NCBI RefSeq assembly: GCF_026162645.1
Contig: NZ_JAOTBE010000015.1
Location: forward strand, 1 to 64,000
DNA from: Paracoccus rhizosphaerae
GTDB lineage: Bacteria; Pseudomonadota; Alphaproteobacteria; Rhodobacterales; Rhodobacteraceae
DNA: 64,000 nt
Direction: 5' to 3'
Below the pieces are notes generated by a model. The model had not been told where the DNA came from and made no database searches. It worked only from the letters and a program-made list of their open reading frames with translations. The translations under genes and the position numbers were made by a program. Below, one piece after another: positions 8,128-18,362 of the stretch; positions within the stretch are counted from its first letter, which is position 1; the number at the start of each line of letters is the position of its first letter.

Positions 8128-8514
8128 TCAGGTCAGGGCTTCCTGGATCGACGGGATGTCCGAATTGGTCATCGACTTGGCCAGCTCCTTGCGCAGGCGC
8201 AACTGCAGTTCCTTGTGGTAGTGCTTGCGCATCACGCCCAGGGTCGATGGGTCGGCGATGATGACCACGTCGTCCATCTTGTGCTTCAGGACCATCGCAT
8301 TCAGGTGGCGCGTCAGCCGGACGGCAAAACCCGCCTCTTCCTCGTCCCGCGAGGCCGAGACTTCGTCAAGCTGCGGGATGGTCGCGGGGTCCGACAGGCT
8401 TTCGGGGGTGACCGTTTCGGAGGCCGCAAGATCGATCCCGTGCCTGGCCTGATTGCGGAAGATGGTGGCGGCGTGGCCGTCCGCGACGACCACCACGGTG
8501 TTCTGTGGCAGCAT
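8128..8514 (-). CDS. Host attachment protein family (baeRF-type)
   Basis: 128-residue protein matching the family named for Agrobacterium attachment to plant cells, now grouped with eRF1-like domains. Recognisable parts are TVVVVADGHAATIFRN at the N-terminus, then FAVRLTRHLNAMV, DDVVIIADPSTLGVMRKHY and the end KSMTNSDIPSIQEAL. The ATG at 8514 with AGAAGGAC upstream is preferred over 8556. The family name is historical; the real function, possibly linked to ribosomes or RNA, is unknown. Confidence 0.8.
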   Translation of the reverse strand: MLPQNTVVVVADGHAATIFRNQARHGIDLAASETVTPESLSDPATIPQLDEVSASRDEEEAGFAVRLTRHLNAMVLKHKMDDVVIIADPSTLGVMRKHYHKELQLRLRKELAKSMTNSDIPSIQEALT

Positions 8515-8563
8515 GGGGATGTCCTTCTCTCTGCTCGTCATCCCCAACGCCGGCAATCGCCTG

Positions 8564-10179
<1,616 letters not shown>

Positions 10180-10187
<8 letters not shown>

Positions 10188-10488
10188 TACGATGGAGACA
10201 CTCGAAAACCGCCTGAAGCGGCTGCATATGCGAAGCTGGCGGCGCGGGATGAAGGAAATGGACCTGATATTGGGGCGGTTCGCCGACGATTGCCTCGGCG
10301 CCCTTAGCGGGTCCGAGCTGGACCTCTATGAGCGGATGCTGGGTGAGAACGACCAGGACCTGTACCTGTGGGTGACCGCGCGGATCGGGACGGGCACGCC
10401 CGTCGACCGTGGCGCGCCGACGCTGCTGGTGCCGATCCTTGATCGGGTGGCGCAGCATGCCGGGGGCCGCATGCTCTCGGATCGCTAA
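10180..10488 (+). CDS. sdhE: Succinate dehydrogenase assembly factor SdhE
   Basis: 102-residue SdhE/Sdh5-type flavinylation factor that helps attach FAD covalently to the succinate dehydrogenase flavoprotein. The diagnostic RGxxE motif is present as RGMKEMD at about residues 22-28, inside a helical bundle that includes DLYERMLGENDQDLYLWV. The ATG at 10180 is chosen over an in-frame TTG at 10174. The C-terminal extension after residue 80 is longer than in E. coli. It is translationally overlapped with the upstream regulator. Confidence 0.9.
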
Positions 10489-10533
10489 GATTTTCGCCAA
10501 GATTGGTTCAAAAGGCGGCGGCGATTAACCGAA

Positions 10534-10572
10534 GATTGTCTTTTGTCAATCATGTTCGCTTCATGACGAACA
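10534..10572 (+). promoter_or_regulatory. Two inverted repeats upstream of the MarR-like gene
   Basis: GATTG (10534-10538) / CAATC (10547-10551) and TGTTCG (10553-10558) / CGAACA (10567-10572) sit directly before the winged-helix regulator gene. The second, with an 8-base spacer, is a plausible autoregulatory operator for a dimeric MarR-type protein. Confidence 0.4.
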
Positions 10573-10592
10573 GGACAGGACATAGAAAAGCC

Positions 10593-11120
10593 ATGTTTGC
10601 CCCTGCACCACGCGAGACGCGTCCGATGTTGCAACCCCAGCCCGCCGACGCCACCATCGCGGACATGACCGAAGCTTATCTGGAATCGCTGCAGCTGCTG
10701 GAGCGGATGCACAGGCTGATGCTGGATTTGGTCAAGGACGAGTTCGAGCGGTTGAACCGGGGCGAGCTGACGCCGGTGCAGGCCATGATCCTCTATAATC
10801 TCGGCGAGGCAGAGGTTTCGGCTGGCGAACTGCGGTCGCGCGGCATGTATCAGGGGTCGAATGTCAGCTATAACCTGAAGAAGCTGGTCTCGATGGGTTA
10901 TGTGCATCACGAACGCTGCGACATGGACCGGCGCTCGGTCCGGGTGCGGCTGACGCCCGAGGGGCAGGCCGTCCGCGAAATGGTCCAGCGGCTGTTCATC
11001 CGCCACGCCGAGGGTCTGGCGATGTCCGGCGTGCTGGAGGATCCGCCGCTCGACCAGGTCAACCTGCAGAACCGCAGGATCGAAAGGTTCTGGAGCGAGC
11101 AGATCCGCTATATCTACTGA
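10593..11120 (+). CDS. MarR/LdtR-like winged-helix regulator
   Basis: About 175 residues. A helical dimerisation segment (YLESLQLLERMHRLMLDLVKDE) leads into a winged helix with ELTPVQAMILYNLGEAEVSA, the recognition helix in MYQGSNVSYNLKKLVSMGY, and a wing with RCDMDRRSVRVRLTPEG. This is the MarR-type layout, closest in my recollection to LdtR-like proteins that regulate cell-wall L,D-transpeptidases in alphaproteobacteria. Other ATGs in frame at 10563 and 10626 are possible starts. No transpeptidase gene is adjacent, so the target is inference. Confidence 0.8.
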   Translation: MFAPAPRETRPMLQPQPADATIADMTEAYLESLQLLERMHRLMLDLVKDEFERLNRGELTPVQAMILYNLGEAEVSAGELRSRGMYQGSNVSYNLKKLVSMGYVHHERCDMDRRSVRVRLTPEGQAVREMVQRLFIRHAEGLAMSGVLEDPPLDQVNLQNRRIERFWSEQIRYIY

Positions 11121-11122
11121 CG

Positions 11123-11151
11123 ACGGCGCGGGCCGCTGCGGCCCGCGCCGT
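11123..11151. terminator. Bidirectional hairpin between convergent genes
   Basis: 12-bp perfect stem ACGGCGCGGGCC (11123-11134) / GGCCCGCGCCGT (11140-11151), loop GCTGC, followed by TTT on the plus strand. It separates the MarR-like gene from gloA. Confidence 0.65.
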
Positions 11152-11156
11152 TTCGG

Positions 11157-11585
11157 CTACCAGTGGCCGGTGTTTTCCATGCTGGCCCAGGGCTCCTGCG
11201 GTGGCAGGGCGTCCCCTTCCTGCAGCAGCTCGATCGACACGTTGTCCGGGCTACGGACGAAGGCCATGTGGCCGTCGCGCGGCGGCCGGTTGATGGTCAC
11301 GCCTGCATCCTGCAGTTTCTGGCAGATCTCGTAGATGTTGCCGACGCGGTAGGCAAGGTGGCCGAAATGGCGGCTGTCGGACGGCAGCCCGTCATCGCCG
11401 TCCCAGTTCCAGGTCAACTCGACTGGGCATTCCGGCTGTCCCGGCGGCGCCATGAAGACCAGGCTGAAGCGGCCCTTGTCGTTGTCCATGCGGCGCGTCT
11501 CCTCCAGCCCCAGCAGGCGGAAAAATTCCATCGTCTTGTCCAGGTCCAGCACGCGGACCATCGTGTGCAGATAGCGGATGTTCAT
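11157..11585 (-). CDS. gloA: Lactoylglutathione lyase (glyoxalase I)
   Basis: 142-residue VOC-fold metalloenzyme that converts the methylglyoxal-glutathione hemithioacetal to S-lactoylglutathione. It matches glyoxalase I from the start (IRYLHTMVRVLDLDKTMEFF), through ELTWNW with a metal-ligand Glu and FGHLAYRV with the second His, to SPDNVSIELLQ with the last Glu. The ATG at 11585 is the family start; the open frame extends to 11699 through the Pho-box region. It shares its upstream region with pstS, but no evidence links it to phosphate control. Confidence 0.93.
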   Translation of the reverse strand: MNIRYLHTMVRVLDLDKTMEFFRLLGLEETRRMDNDKGRFSLVFMAPPGQPECPVELTWNWDGDDGLPSDSRHFGHLAYRVGNIYEICQKLQDAGVTINRPPRDGHMAFVRSPDNVSIELLQEGDALPPQEPWASMENTGHW

Positions 11586-11614
11586 CGTCGTCTCCGTTCG
11601 TGTCACCCGAGAAT

Positions 11615-11632
11615 CTGTCATGCGTCTGTCGG
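11615..11632 (+). promoter_or_regulatory. Distal Pho box
   Basis: CTGTCAT-GCGT-CTGTCGG is a good match to the PhoB consensus of two 7-base direct repeats spaced by 4 bases. It lies about 120 bases before pstS, between it and the divergent gloA. Confidence 0.6.
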
Positions 11633-11659
11633 TGACGCAAGCCACAGCCGCGCCATCGG

Positions 11660-11699
11660 CTGTCATGGAACCGTCACACGAATCATACATAGCCGTCAC
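11660..11699 (+). promoter_or_regulatory. Tandem Pho boxes of pstS
   Basis: CTGTCAT (11660-11666), GGAA, CCGTCAC (11671-11677) form an almost ideal PhoB site. A further CCGTCAC at 11693-11699 is exactly 22 bases from the previous repeat, that is two helical turns, so PhoB dimers could bind side by side. The pstS start is 57 bases downstream. PhoB is encoded at the end of the same cluster. Confidence 0.8.
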
Positions 11700-11755
11700 A
11701 TGACGCCATTAGGGGTGCCACCACCAACGTACGTCCATCCTTGACGGAGAACATC

Positions 11756-12781
11756 ATGAAGACCATCGGCCTCACCGCTACGGCTCTATCCGTGATCGCC
11801 CTTTCGGCCAGCGCCGCTGCCGCCCGCGATCAGGTTCAGATCGCCGGCTCGTCGACCGTCCTGCCCTACTCGACGATCGTCGCCGAGCTGTTCGGTGAGA
11901 ACACCGACTTCGCGACCCCGGTCGTCGAGTCGGGCGGTTCGTCCACCGGTCTGCGCCGCTTCTGCGAGGGCGTCGGCGAAAACACCATCGACATCGCGAA
12001 CGCCAGCCGCGCGATCCGCGACAGCGAGATCGAGGAATGCGCCGCCAACGGCGTGGAGGAAATCATCGAGGTCCGCATCGGCTATGACGGGATCGTCTTC
12101 GCGAACTTGGCCGACAGCAACTCGTTCGAATTCACGCCCTCGGACTGGTTCAACGCGCTGTCTGCCAAGGTCGTGCGTGACGGCGAGATCGTCGACAACA
12201 CCGCCGCCAACTGGAGCGAGGTGAACCCCGACCTGCCCGACCAGGAGATCCTGGCCTTCGTTCCCGGCACCCGCCACGGCACTCGTGAAGTTTTCGAGGA
12301 AAAGGTGATGCTGCAGGGCTGCGAAGACACCGGCGCGCTGGAAGTCTTCACCGCCCAGATGGGCGAGGACGAGGCCGAAGCCGCCTGCATGACGCTGCGC
12401 ACGGACGGCCGCTCGGTCGACATCGACGGCGACTATACCGAGACGCTGGCGCGCATCAACAGCTCGCCCAACGGCATCGGCGTCTTCGGCCTGTCCTTCT
12501 ATGAAAACAACACCGACACCCTGCAGGTCGCGTCGATGTCGGGCGTGACCCCCTCGACCGAGACGATCGCCTCGGGCGAATACCCGGTGTCGCGCCCGCT
12601 GTTCATGTACGTCAAGAAGGCGCATATCGGCGAGATTCCGGGCGTGAAGGAATTCGCTGAGTTCTTCGTGTCCGACCAGATCGCCGGCCCAGACGGTCCG
12701 CTGGCCGAATACGGCCTGGTCGCTGATCCCGAACTGGCTGCGACCCAGCAGATGGTCGCAAACGAAGAGACCATGCAATAA
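11756..12781 (+). CDS. pstS: Phosphate ABC transporter substrate-binding protein
   Basis: 341-residue periplasmic phosphate-binding protein. A signal peptide (residues 1-24, ending SAAAA) precedes the phosphate-binding signature GSSTVLPYSTIVAE. Later blocks ESGGSSTGLRRFCEG and VPGTRHGTREVFEEKV carry further phosphate ligands. The ATG at 11756 is chosen over an in-frame TTG at 11741. It heads the pst-pho cluster behind tandem Pho boxes and is followed by a stable hairpin before pstC, which should favour a higher level of this protein than of the permeases. Confidence 0.96.
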   Translation: MKTIGLTATALSVIALSASAAAARDQVQIAGSSTVLPYSTIVAELFGENTDFATPVVESGGSSTGLRRFCEGVGENTIDIANASRAIRDSEIEECAANGVEEIIEVRIGYDGIVFANLADSNSFEFTPSDWFNALSAKVVRDGEIVDNTAANWSEVNPDLPDQEILAFVPGTRHGTREVFEEKVMLQGCEDTGALEVFTAQMGEDEAEAACMTLRTDGRSVDIDGDYTETLARINSSPNGIGVFGLSFYENNTDTLQVASMSGVTPSTETIASGEYPVSRPLFMYVKKAHIGEIPGVKEFAEFFVSDQIAGPDGPLAEYGLVADPELAATQQMVANEETMQ

Positions 12782-12790
12782 CGTCCCCCT

Positions 12791-12821
12791 CGGGCGGCCG
12801 GCCTTTCGGTCTGGCCGCCCG
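12791..12821 (+). other. Intercistronic hairpin pstS-pstC
   Basis: CGGGCGGCC (12791-12799) pairs with GGCCGCCCG (12813-12821). There is no T-run. It probably protects the pstS 3' end or partly terminates, giving more PstS than PstCAB. Confidence 0.6.
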
Positions 12822-12850
12822 GTCCCATTCTCCCAGCAAGGACCTTCCGG

Positions 12851-14053
12851 ATGCCAATGTCCTGGGCTCTGCTCGTCACGCTGCTTCTGGCAGGCGCTGG
12901 CTATCTGGTCGGCCGCAGCCGCGCCTTTTCCTCGGCCGGCGCGGATATCAGGCTGATGCACAGCCGACCAACCTATCACGGCGCCAGCGTAGCGCTTCTG
13001 ACCGTCGCTCCGGCGCTTGTGGTCCTGCTGCTGGCGGCTGTCCTGCGCATGTCCGGCCTGCTTGCCGCGGATACGGCGGCGACGGGGATCGCCGTGTTGA
13101 TTGCCGCGGTCATCGGTCTGGGCTATGGCATCAGCCGGATCAACGCGGCATTCCAGGCACGCAACGCAGTCGAGCGGATGGTCCTGACCTTCCTGATCCT
13201 GTGTTCGATGATCGCCATCGCGACGACCGCCGGCATCGTCCTGTCCCTGATCTTCGAGACGGGCAGCTTCTTCCAGAAATACAGCTGGCACGAGTTCTTC
13301 TTCGGCACCGAATGGACGCCCCGCTTCGACGGCAACTCTCAGCTGGGTATGCTGCCGCTGCTGTGGGGCACGCTCTACATCTCGTTCATCGCGCTGCTGG
13401 TCGCGGTGCCGATCGGCCTGATGGCCGCGATTTACCTGTCCGAATATGCAAGCCCCCGCGTTCGCAGCATCGCCAAGCCTCTGGTCGAGCTGCTCGCCGG
13501 TATTCCAACCATTGTCTATGGCCTATTCGCGCTGATTACCGTCGGGCCGCTGCTGCGGGACGCGATCGCGCAGCCCCTGGGCCTGGGTAATTCCGCGTCT
13601 TCGGTGCTGACGGCGGGGCTGGTCATGGGGATCATGCTGATCCCGTTCGTCAGCTCACTGTCTGATGACATCATCAACGCCGTTCCGCAAAGCCTGCGCG
13701 ATGGCGCGCTGGGCCTCGGCTCGACCCCATCCGAGATCGTGCGGCAGGTTGTCATGCCGGCCGCATTGCCGGGCATCGTGGGGGCCGTCCTGCTGGCGGC
13801 CAGCCGCGCCATCGGCGAGACGATGATCGTCGTGCTGGGCGCGGGCGCCGCCGCCACCATGAGCCTCAATCCGCTCGAGGCGATGACCACGATCACCGTC
13901 AAGATCGTCAGCCAGCTGACCGGCGACAACGACTTTTCCTCGCCCGAGACGCTGGTGGCCTTCGCGCTTGGCCTGACGCTTTTCGTCATCACCCTGGGCC
14001 TGAACATCGTCGCACTGATCATCGTGCGCAAATACCGCGAGCAGTACGAATGA
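12851..14053 (+). CDS. pstC: Phosphate ABC transporter permease PstC
   Basis: 400-residue inner-membrane permease. The N-terminal 130 residues hold three extra hydrophobic segments, as usual for alphaproteobacterial PstC. From about residue 165 follows the binding-protein-dependent transport domain with six spans and the coupling loop LRDGALGLGSTPSEIVRQVVMP, which contacts PstB. It overlaps pstA by 4 bases (ATGA). It works with PstA, PstB and PstS in high-affinity phosphate uptake. Confidence 0.95.
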   Translation: MPMSWALLVTLLLAGAGYLVGRSRAFSSAGADIRLMHSRPTYHGASVALLTVAPALVVLLLAAVLRMSGLLAADTAATGIAVLIAAVIGLGYGISRINAAFQARNAVERMVLTFLILCSMIAIATTAGIVLSLIFETGSFFQKYSWHEFFFGTEWTPRFDGNSQLGMLPLLWGTLYISFIALLVAVPIGLMAAIYLSEYASPRVRSIAKPLVELLAGIPTIVYGLFALITVGPLLRDAIAQPLGLGNSASSVLTAGLVMGIMLIPFVSSLSDDIINAVPQSLRDGALGLGSTPSEIVRQVVMPAALPGIVGAVLLAASRAIGETMIVVLGAGAAATMSLNPLEAMTTITVKIVSQLTGDNDFSSPETLVAFALGLTLFVITLGLNIVALIIVRKYREQYE

Positions 14054-15408
14054 CCGACATGCCCATCCCCGGGACGGCCCGGCCGACTCCCGCCCGCAGG
14101 TCCTCGCTGATCGAGGTCGACCCGCGCACGCGCCGTCGCAATGCCGCCGAGAAACGTTTTCGCACCTATGGCGCGGTGGCCATCGGCATTGCCGTGGTCG
14201 CGCTTGCGGTCCTGCTGGCGACAATCATCCGCGATGGGTCGGGCGCCTTCCGCCAGACCTATCTCTCCATCCCGGTGACCTTAGACGCCGAGCGTCTGGA
14301 CCCGAAGGGCAACCGCGACGTGGCCGAAATGTCCAGTGTCCTGACGCTGGCCTATGGGCAGGTGCTGGACACCGCGCTGGACCAGGCCGTCAGCGGCATG
14401 GACCTGCAGATCCAGGGCCTGACCGAGGATGACATCGACGGCCTGATCTCTCGCGAGGCGTCGGCGCAGCTGCGCTCGCGGGTGCTGGACAACCCCGAAC
14501 TGATCGGACAGACGGTCGACGTGAACGTGCTGGTGAACGGTCGCATCGACGGCTACTTCAAGGGCCGGGTCACCATGGCCAGCGCCGAGCGTGACAGCAA
14601 CATCTCGCCCCAGCAGCTGATGCTGGCGGATGCGCTGGCCGAACGCGACCTGCTGGTGACCCGCTTCAACCGCGAGTTCATCACCAACCCCGATGCGTCA
14701 GACCAGCGACCCGAGGCCGCGGGCCTGGGCGTCGCGATTCTCGGCTCGCTCTACATGATGCTGGTGGTTTTGGTGCTGTCGGTGCCGATTGGCGTCGCGG
14801 CCAGCATCTATCTTGAGGAATTCGCCCCCAAGAACCGCCTGACCGACATCATCGAGGTGAACATCGCGAACCTGGCGGCCGTGCCGTCCATCGTCTTCGG
14901 CATCCTGGGCCTTGCCGTCTTCATCAACTTTGCGGGGCTGCCGCAATCGGCGCCCATCGTCGGTGGCCTTGTGCTGACGTTGATGACGCTGCCGACGATC
15001 ATCATTTCGACTCGTGCGGCGCTGAAGGCCGTGCCGCCGTCGATCCGCGATGCCGCTCTTGGGGTGGGTGCATCCAAGATGCAGTCGGTCTTCCACCACG
15101 TCCTGCCGCTGGCGATGCCGGGCATCCTGACCGGGACCATCATCGGCCTGGCCCAGGCCCTGGGCGAAACCGCGCCGCTGCTGCTGATCGGGATGGTGGC
15201 CTTCGTTCGCGAATTCCCCGCCGGTCCGCCCGAGGGGCTGTTCGATCCCGCATCCGCGCTGCCCGTGCAGATCTACAACTGGACCCAACGGTCCGACCCC
15301 GCCTTCGTCGAACGCGCCTCGGGCGCCATCATCATCCTGCTGATCTTCCTGCTGTGCATGAACCTGCTGGCCATCTACCTGCGCCGCAAGTTCGAGCGCC
15401 GTTGGTAA
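14050..15408 (+). CDS. pstA: Phosphate ABC transporter permease PstA
   Basis: 452-residue partner permease. After a basic N-terminus and TM1 (about residues 35-57) there is a periplasmic stretch of about 170 residues (for example TEDDIDGLISREASAQLRSR) that E. coli PstA does not have. The six-span transport core begins around residue 225 and holds the coupling loop IRDAALGVGASKMQSVFHHVLP. The large insert is common to alphaproteobacterial PstA in my experience. Translation is coupled to pstC. Confidence 0.94.
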   Translation: MTDMPIPGTARPTPARRSSLIEVDPRTRRRNAAEKRFRTYGAVAIGIAVVALAVLLATIIRDGSGAFRQTYLSIPVTLDAERLDPKGNRDVAEMSSVLTLAYGQVLDTALDQAVSGMDLQIQGLTEDDIDGLISREASAQLRSRVLDNPELIGQTVDVNVLVNGRIDGYFKGRVTMASAERDSNISPQQLMLADALAERDLLVTRFNREFITNPDASDQRPEAAGLGVAILGSLYMMLVVLVLSVPIGVAASIYLEEFAPKNRLTDIIEVNIANLAAVPSIVFGILGLAVFINFAGLPQSAPIVGGLVLTLMTLPTIIISTRAALKAVPPSIRDAALGVGASKMQSVFHHVLPLAMPGILTGTIIGLAQALGETAPLLLIGMVAFVREFPAGPPEGLFDPASALPVQIYNWTQRSDPAFVERASGAIIILLIFLLCMNLLAIYLRRKFERRW

Positions 15409-15431
15409 GTCAACCATAAGGTCCTATAACC

Positions 15432-16229
15432 ATGTACGACACGACCCGATCGGAGGCTGACGTGAGCCAGCAGGACATCAAGATCTCGGCCAGGAACGTG
15501 CAGGTCTATTACGGTGACAAGCACGCCATCAAGGACGTGAACGTCGAGATCCTGGACAAGACCGTAACGGCCTTTATCGGCCCGTCGGGCTGCGGCAAGT
15601 CCACCTTCCTGCGCTGCATCAACCGGATGAACGACACAATCGACATCGCCCGGATCGAGGGCGAGATCCGTCTCGACGGCGAGGATGTTTATGACCGCCG
15701 CGTTGACCCGGTGCAGTTGCGCGCCAAGGTCGGGATGGTGTTCCAGAAGCCGAACCCGTTCCCGAAGTCGATCTACGACAACGTGGCCTATGGCCCGCGC
15801 ATCCACGGCCTGGCGCGCAACAAGGCCGACCTGGACGGCATCGTCGAGAAGGCGCTCCGCGGTGCGGCCCTGTGGAACGAAGTCAAGGACCGCCTGCAGG
15901 AACCTGGCACCGGCCTTTCGGGCGGCCAGCAGCAGCGCTTGTGCATCGCCCGCGCCGTTGCAACCGCCCCCGAGGTGCTGCTGATGGACGAGCCGTGCAG
16001 CGCGCTGGACCCGATCGCCACCGGCCAGGTCGAGGAGCTGATCGACCAGTTGCGCGAGCAGTTTTCGGTCGTGATCGTCACGCACTCGATGCAGCAGGCC
16101 GCCCGCGTCAGCCAGAAGACCGCCTTCTTCCACCTGGGCAACCTGGTCGAATATGGCGATACGAACGACATCTTCACCAAACCCAGGGACAGCCGGACCG
16201 AGGCCTATATCTCGGGCCGGATCGGTTGA
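15432..16229 (+). CDS. pstB: Phosphate ABC transporter ATP-binding protein
   Basis: 265-residue ATPase of the phosphate transporter. Walker [10 protein letters not shown] near residue 50, the PstB-specific [11 protein letters not shown]-loop [17 protein letters not shown], signature [14 protein letters not shown] and Walker [13 protein letters not shown] are all intact. An in-frame GTG at 15462 is an alternative start that would remove the N-terminal ten residues. The gene lies 23 bases after pstA. Confidence 0.96.
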   Translation: MYDTTRSEADVSQQDIKISARNVQVYYGDKHAIKDVNVEILDKTVTAFIGPSGCGKSTFLRCINRMNDTIDIARIEGEIRLDGEDVYDRRVDPVQLRAKVGMVFQKPNPFPKSIYDNVAYGPRIHGLARNKADLDGIVEKALRGAALWNEVKDRLQEPGTGLSGGQQQRLCIARAVATAPEVLLMDEPCSALDPIATGQVEELIDQLREQFSVVIVTHSMQQAARVSQKTAFFHLGNLVEYGDTNDIFTKPRDSRTEAYISGRIG

Positions 16230-16248
16230 CGGATCGGAAGGACAGGAC

Positions 16249-16968
16249 ATGAACCGCGACAAGCACATCTCTTCGGCCTTCGACCGCGATCTGGAAACCA
16301 TCCAGGCGATGGTGGTCAAGATGGGCGGCATGGTCGAGGCCGCGATCACCGACGGCTCGACCGCGCTGGAAACCCGTGATGAGGATCTGGCCGACGAAGT
16401 CCGCCGCCGCGACGCCGCCATTGATGCGCTTGAGGCGCAGATCAACGAGGATGCTGCCCGACTGATCGCCCTGCGCGCGCCAACCGCGACCGATCTGCGG
16501 ATGGTGCTGGCGGTCATCAAGATCTCGGCCTCGCTGGAGCGTGTGGGCGATTACGCCAAGAACATGGCCAAACGGACCGAGGTGCTGTCGCAGATGCCGG
16601 TGATCGAGGGCGCCGGAATGGCGCTGCGCCGGATGAGCCAGGCCGTCAACAAGATGCTGCAGGATTCGCTGGACAGCTATATTCGCCGTGACGCCGACCT
16701 GGCACAGGACGTGCGGCAGCGCGACCTTGAGGTCGATCAGATGTACAACGCCCTTTTCCGCGAATTCCTGACCCACATGATGGAAGATCCGCGCAACATC
16801 ACCGCCTGCATGCACCTGCATTTCATCGCCAAGAACGTCGAGCGGATGGGCGACCACGCCACCTCGATCGCCGAGCAGGTGGTCTACCTGGTGACCGGCG
16901 AACTGCCAGACGAGGCGCGGCCGAAAAGCAACAGCGTCCCGATGATTTCATCGATGGGCGAGGTCTGA
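16249..16968 (+). CDS. phoU: Phosphate signalling protein PhoU
   Basis: 239-residue helical protein of two PhoU repeats. It signals between the Pst transporter and the PhoR kinase and keeps the regulon off when phosphate is plentiful. The repeats are seen as KMGGMVEAAITDGSTALETRD and later MLQDSLDSYIRRDADLAQDV, with metal-binding EVRRRDAAIDALE-type acidic motifs and the ending block NVERMGDHATSIAEQVVYL. The ATG at 16249 follows AAGGACAGG. It ends 3 bases before phoB. Confidence 0.95.
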   Translation: MNRDKHISSAFDRDLETIQAMVVKMGGMVEAAITDGSTALETRDEDLADEVRRRDAAIDALEAQINEDAARLIALRAPTATDLRMVLAVIKISASLERVGDYAKNMAKRTEVLSQMPVIEGAGMALRRMSQAVNKMLQDSLDSYIRRDADLAQDVRQRDLEVDQMYNALFREFLTHMMEDPRNITACMHLHFIAKNVERMGDHATSIAEQVVYLVTGELPDEARPKSNSVPMISSMGEV

Positions 16969-16971
16969 CCG

Positions 16972-17661
16972 ATGGCGCGGCAGTCCCCATGCGTCCTGGT
17001 CGTCGAGGATGAAGGCGCGCAGCGCGAAGTCCTGGGTTACAACCTCGAGGCCGAGGGCTTCGAGGTCGTCGTGGCCGACAACGGCGAGGATGCCCTTCTG
17101 CTGGTGCAGGAGGAACAGCCCGACCTGATCGTTCTGGACTGGATGCTGCCCAAGGTGTCGGGAATCGAGGTCTGCCGCCAGGTCAAGGCCGATCCCGCCA
17201 CCCGCAGCATCCCGATCATCATGCTGTCTGCCCGCAGCGAAGAGGTGGACCGCGTCCGCGGCCTTGAGACCGGGGCGGACGACTATGTGGTCAAGCCCTA
17301 TTCTGTTGTTGAACTGATGGCCCGCCTGCGCACGCAGCTGCGCCGCACTCGTCCCGCCACGATGGGTGAGCGTCTGAGCTTTGCCGACATCATCCTGGAT
17401 GCCGGCGAACACCGCGTCTTCCGCGCGGGGCAGGCGCTGCATCTGGGGCCAACGGAGTTCCGTCTGCTGTCGACGCTGATGGAAAAGCCTGGCCGGGTCT
17501 GGACGCGCGAACAGCTTCTGGACCGTGTTTGGGGCCGCGACATCTATGTCGACACGCGCACCATCGACGTCCATGTTGGACGGTTGCGCAAGGCGCTGAT
17601 GCAGAACGGCGGCGACAACCCCGTAAGGACGGTGCGCGGCACCGGTTATGCCCTGGGCTGA
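16972..17661 (+). CDS. phoB: Phosphate regulon response regulator PhoB
   Basis: 229-residue OmpR/PhoB-class activator. The receiver has acidic residues Glu12-Asp13, phospho-acceptor Asp56 (LIVLDWMLPK) and the Lys of VVKPYS. The C-terminal winged helix has TEFRLLSTLMEKPGRVWTRE with the recognition part DTRTIDVHVGRLRKAL. It binds the Pho boxes upstream of pstS. The sensor kinase gene phoR, often beside it, is absent from this cluster. Its last 16 bases overlap the convergent FAH-family gene. Confidence 0.96.
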   Translation: MARQSPCVLVVEDEGAQREVLGYNLEAEGFEVVVADNGEDALLLVQEEQPDLIVLDWMLPKVSGIEVCRQVKADPATRSIPIIMLSARSEEVDRVRGLETGADDYVVKPYSVVELMARLRTQLRRTRPATMGERLSFADIILDAGEHRVFRAGQALHLGPTEFRLLSTLMEKPGRVWTREQLLDRVWGRDIYVDTRTIDVHVGRLRKALMQNGGDNPVRTVRGTGYALG

Positions 17662-18362
17662 CGTCCCGTGGCATGTTGCGCAGGCAGGATCAGGGTCGAC
17701 ACTGGCGACAGCCCCTCGATGCTCACCGTGACCTTGTCGCCCGGCCGAAGCGGGCCGACGCCGGCCGGCGTACCCGTATAGATCAGGTCGCCCGGTTCCA
17801 GCCGCACCATCCGCGACAGATGAGAGATGACATCGGCCACAGGCCAGATCATCTGCGACAGGCAGGCTTGCTGCCGCACCTCGTCGTTGACGGTCACCTC
17901 CAGTCGGCCCGAGGCGATCGGCGCGGTCGCCGGGTGGATCGCCCCGCAGACGGCAGAGCCGTCGAACCCCTTGGCCATGTCCCACGGCCGACCCAGGCGC
18001 TTGGCCTCGGCCTGAAGGTCGCGGCGCGTCAGGTCGTTGCCCGCCGCATAGCCCCAGATCAGCGCGGTCGCGTCGCCGGGTGCCACGTCTGTTCCGCCTG
18101 CGCCAAGGGCCACGACAAGTTCGCCCTCGAAATGCAGATCCTGCGTCAGCGGCGGCCAGGGCAGGGGCTTATCACCGGTCAGCAAGGCGTCGGCGGGCTT
18201 GGTGAAGAAGAACGGCGGCTCCCGGTCGGGATCATGGCCCATCTCTCTGGCGTGGTCGGCATAGTTGCGGCCCACGCAGAAAATGCGGCGCACGGGAAAG
18301 CGGTTGGGGCTGCCATGCACCGGGACCGACGGTTGAACGGCTGGCGTGATGGCCCAGGTCAT
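17646..18362 (-). CDS. Fumarylacetoacetate hydrolase family protein
   Basis: 238-residue FAH-fold enzyme. FCVGRNYADHAREMG near residue 30, then a metal-binding block LHFEGELVVALG with the two acidic ligands, and the ending IYTGTPAGVGPLRPGD are typical. Family members hydrolyse or decarboxylate acyl-pyruvates, for example acylpyruvase and oxaloacetate tautomerase or decarboxylase. The size and N-terminus fit the acylpyruvase/oxaloacetate group better than true fumarylacetoacetase. It overlaps the upstream VOC gene by 4 bases (ATGA) and phoB by 16 bases on the opposite strand. Confidence 0.88.
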   Translation of the reverse strand: MTWAITPAVQPSVPVHGSPNRFPVRRIFCVGRNYADHAREMGHDPDREPPFFFTKPADALLTGDKPLPWPPLTQDLHFEGELVVALGAGGTDVAPGDATALIWGYAAGNDLTRRDLQAEAKRLGRPWDMAKGFDGSAVCGAIHPATAPIASGRLEVTVNDEVRQQACLSQMIWPVADVISHLSRMVRLEPGDLIYTGTPAGVGPLRPGDKVTVSIEGLSPVSTLILPAQHATGRQPRA

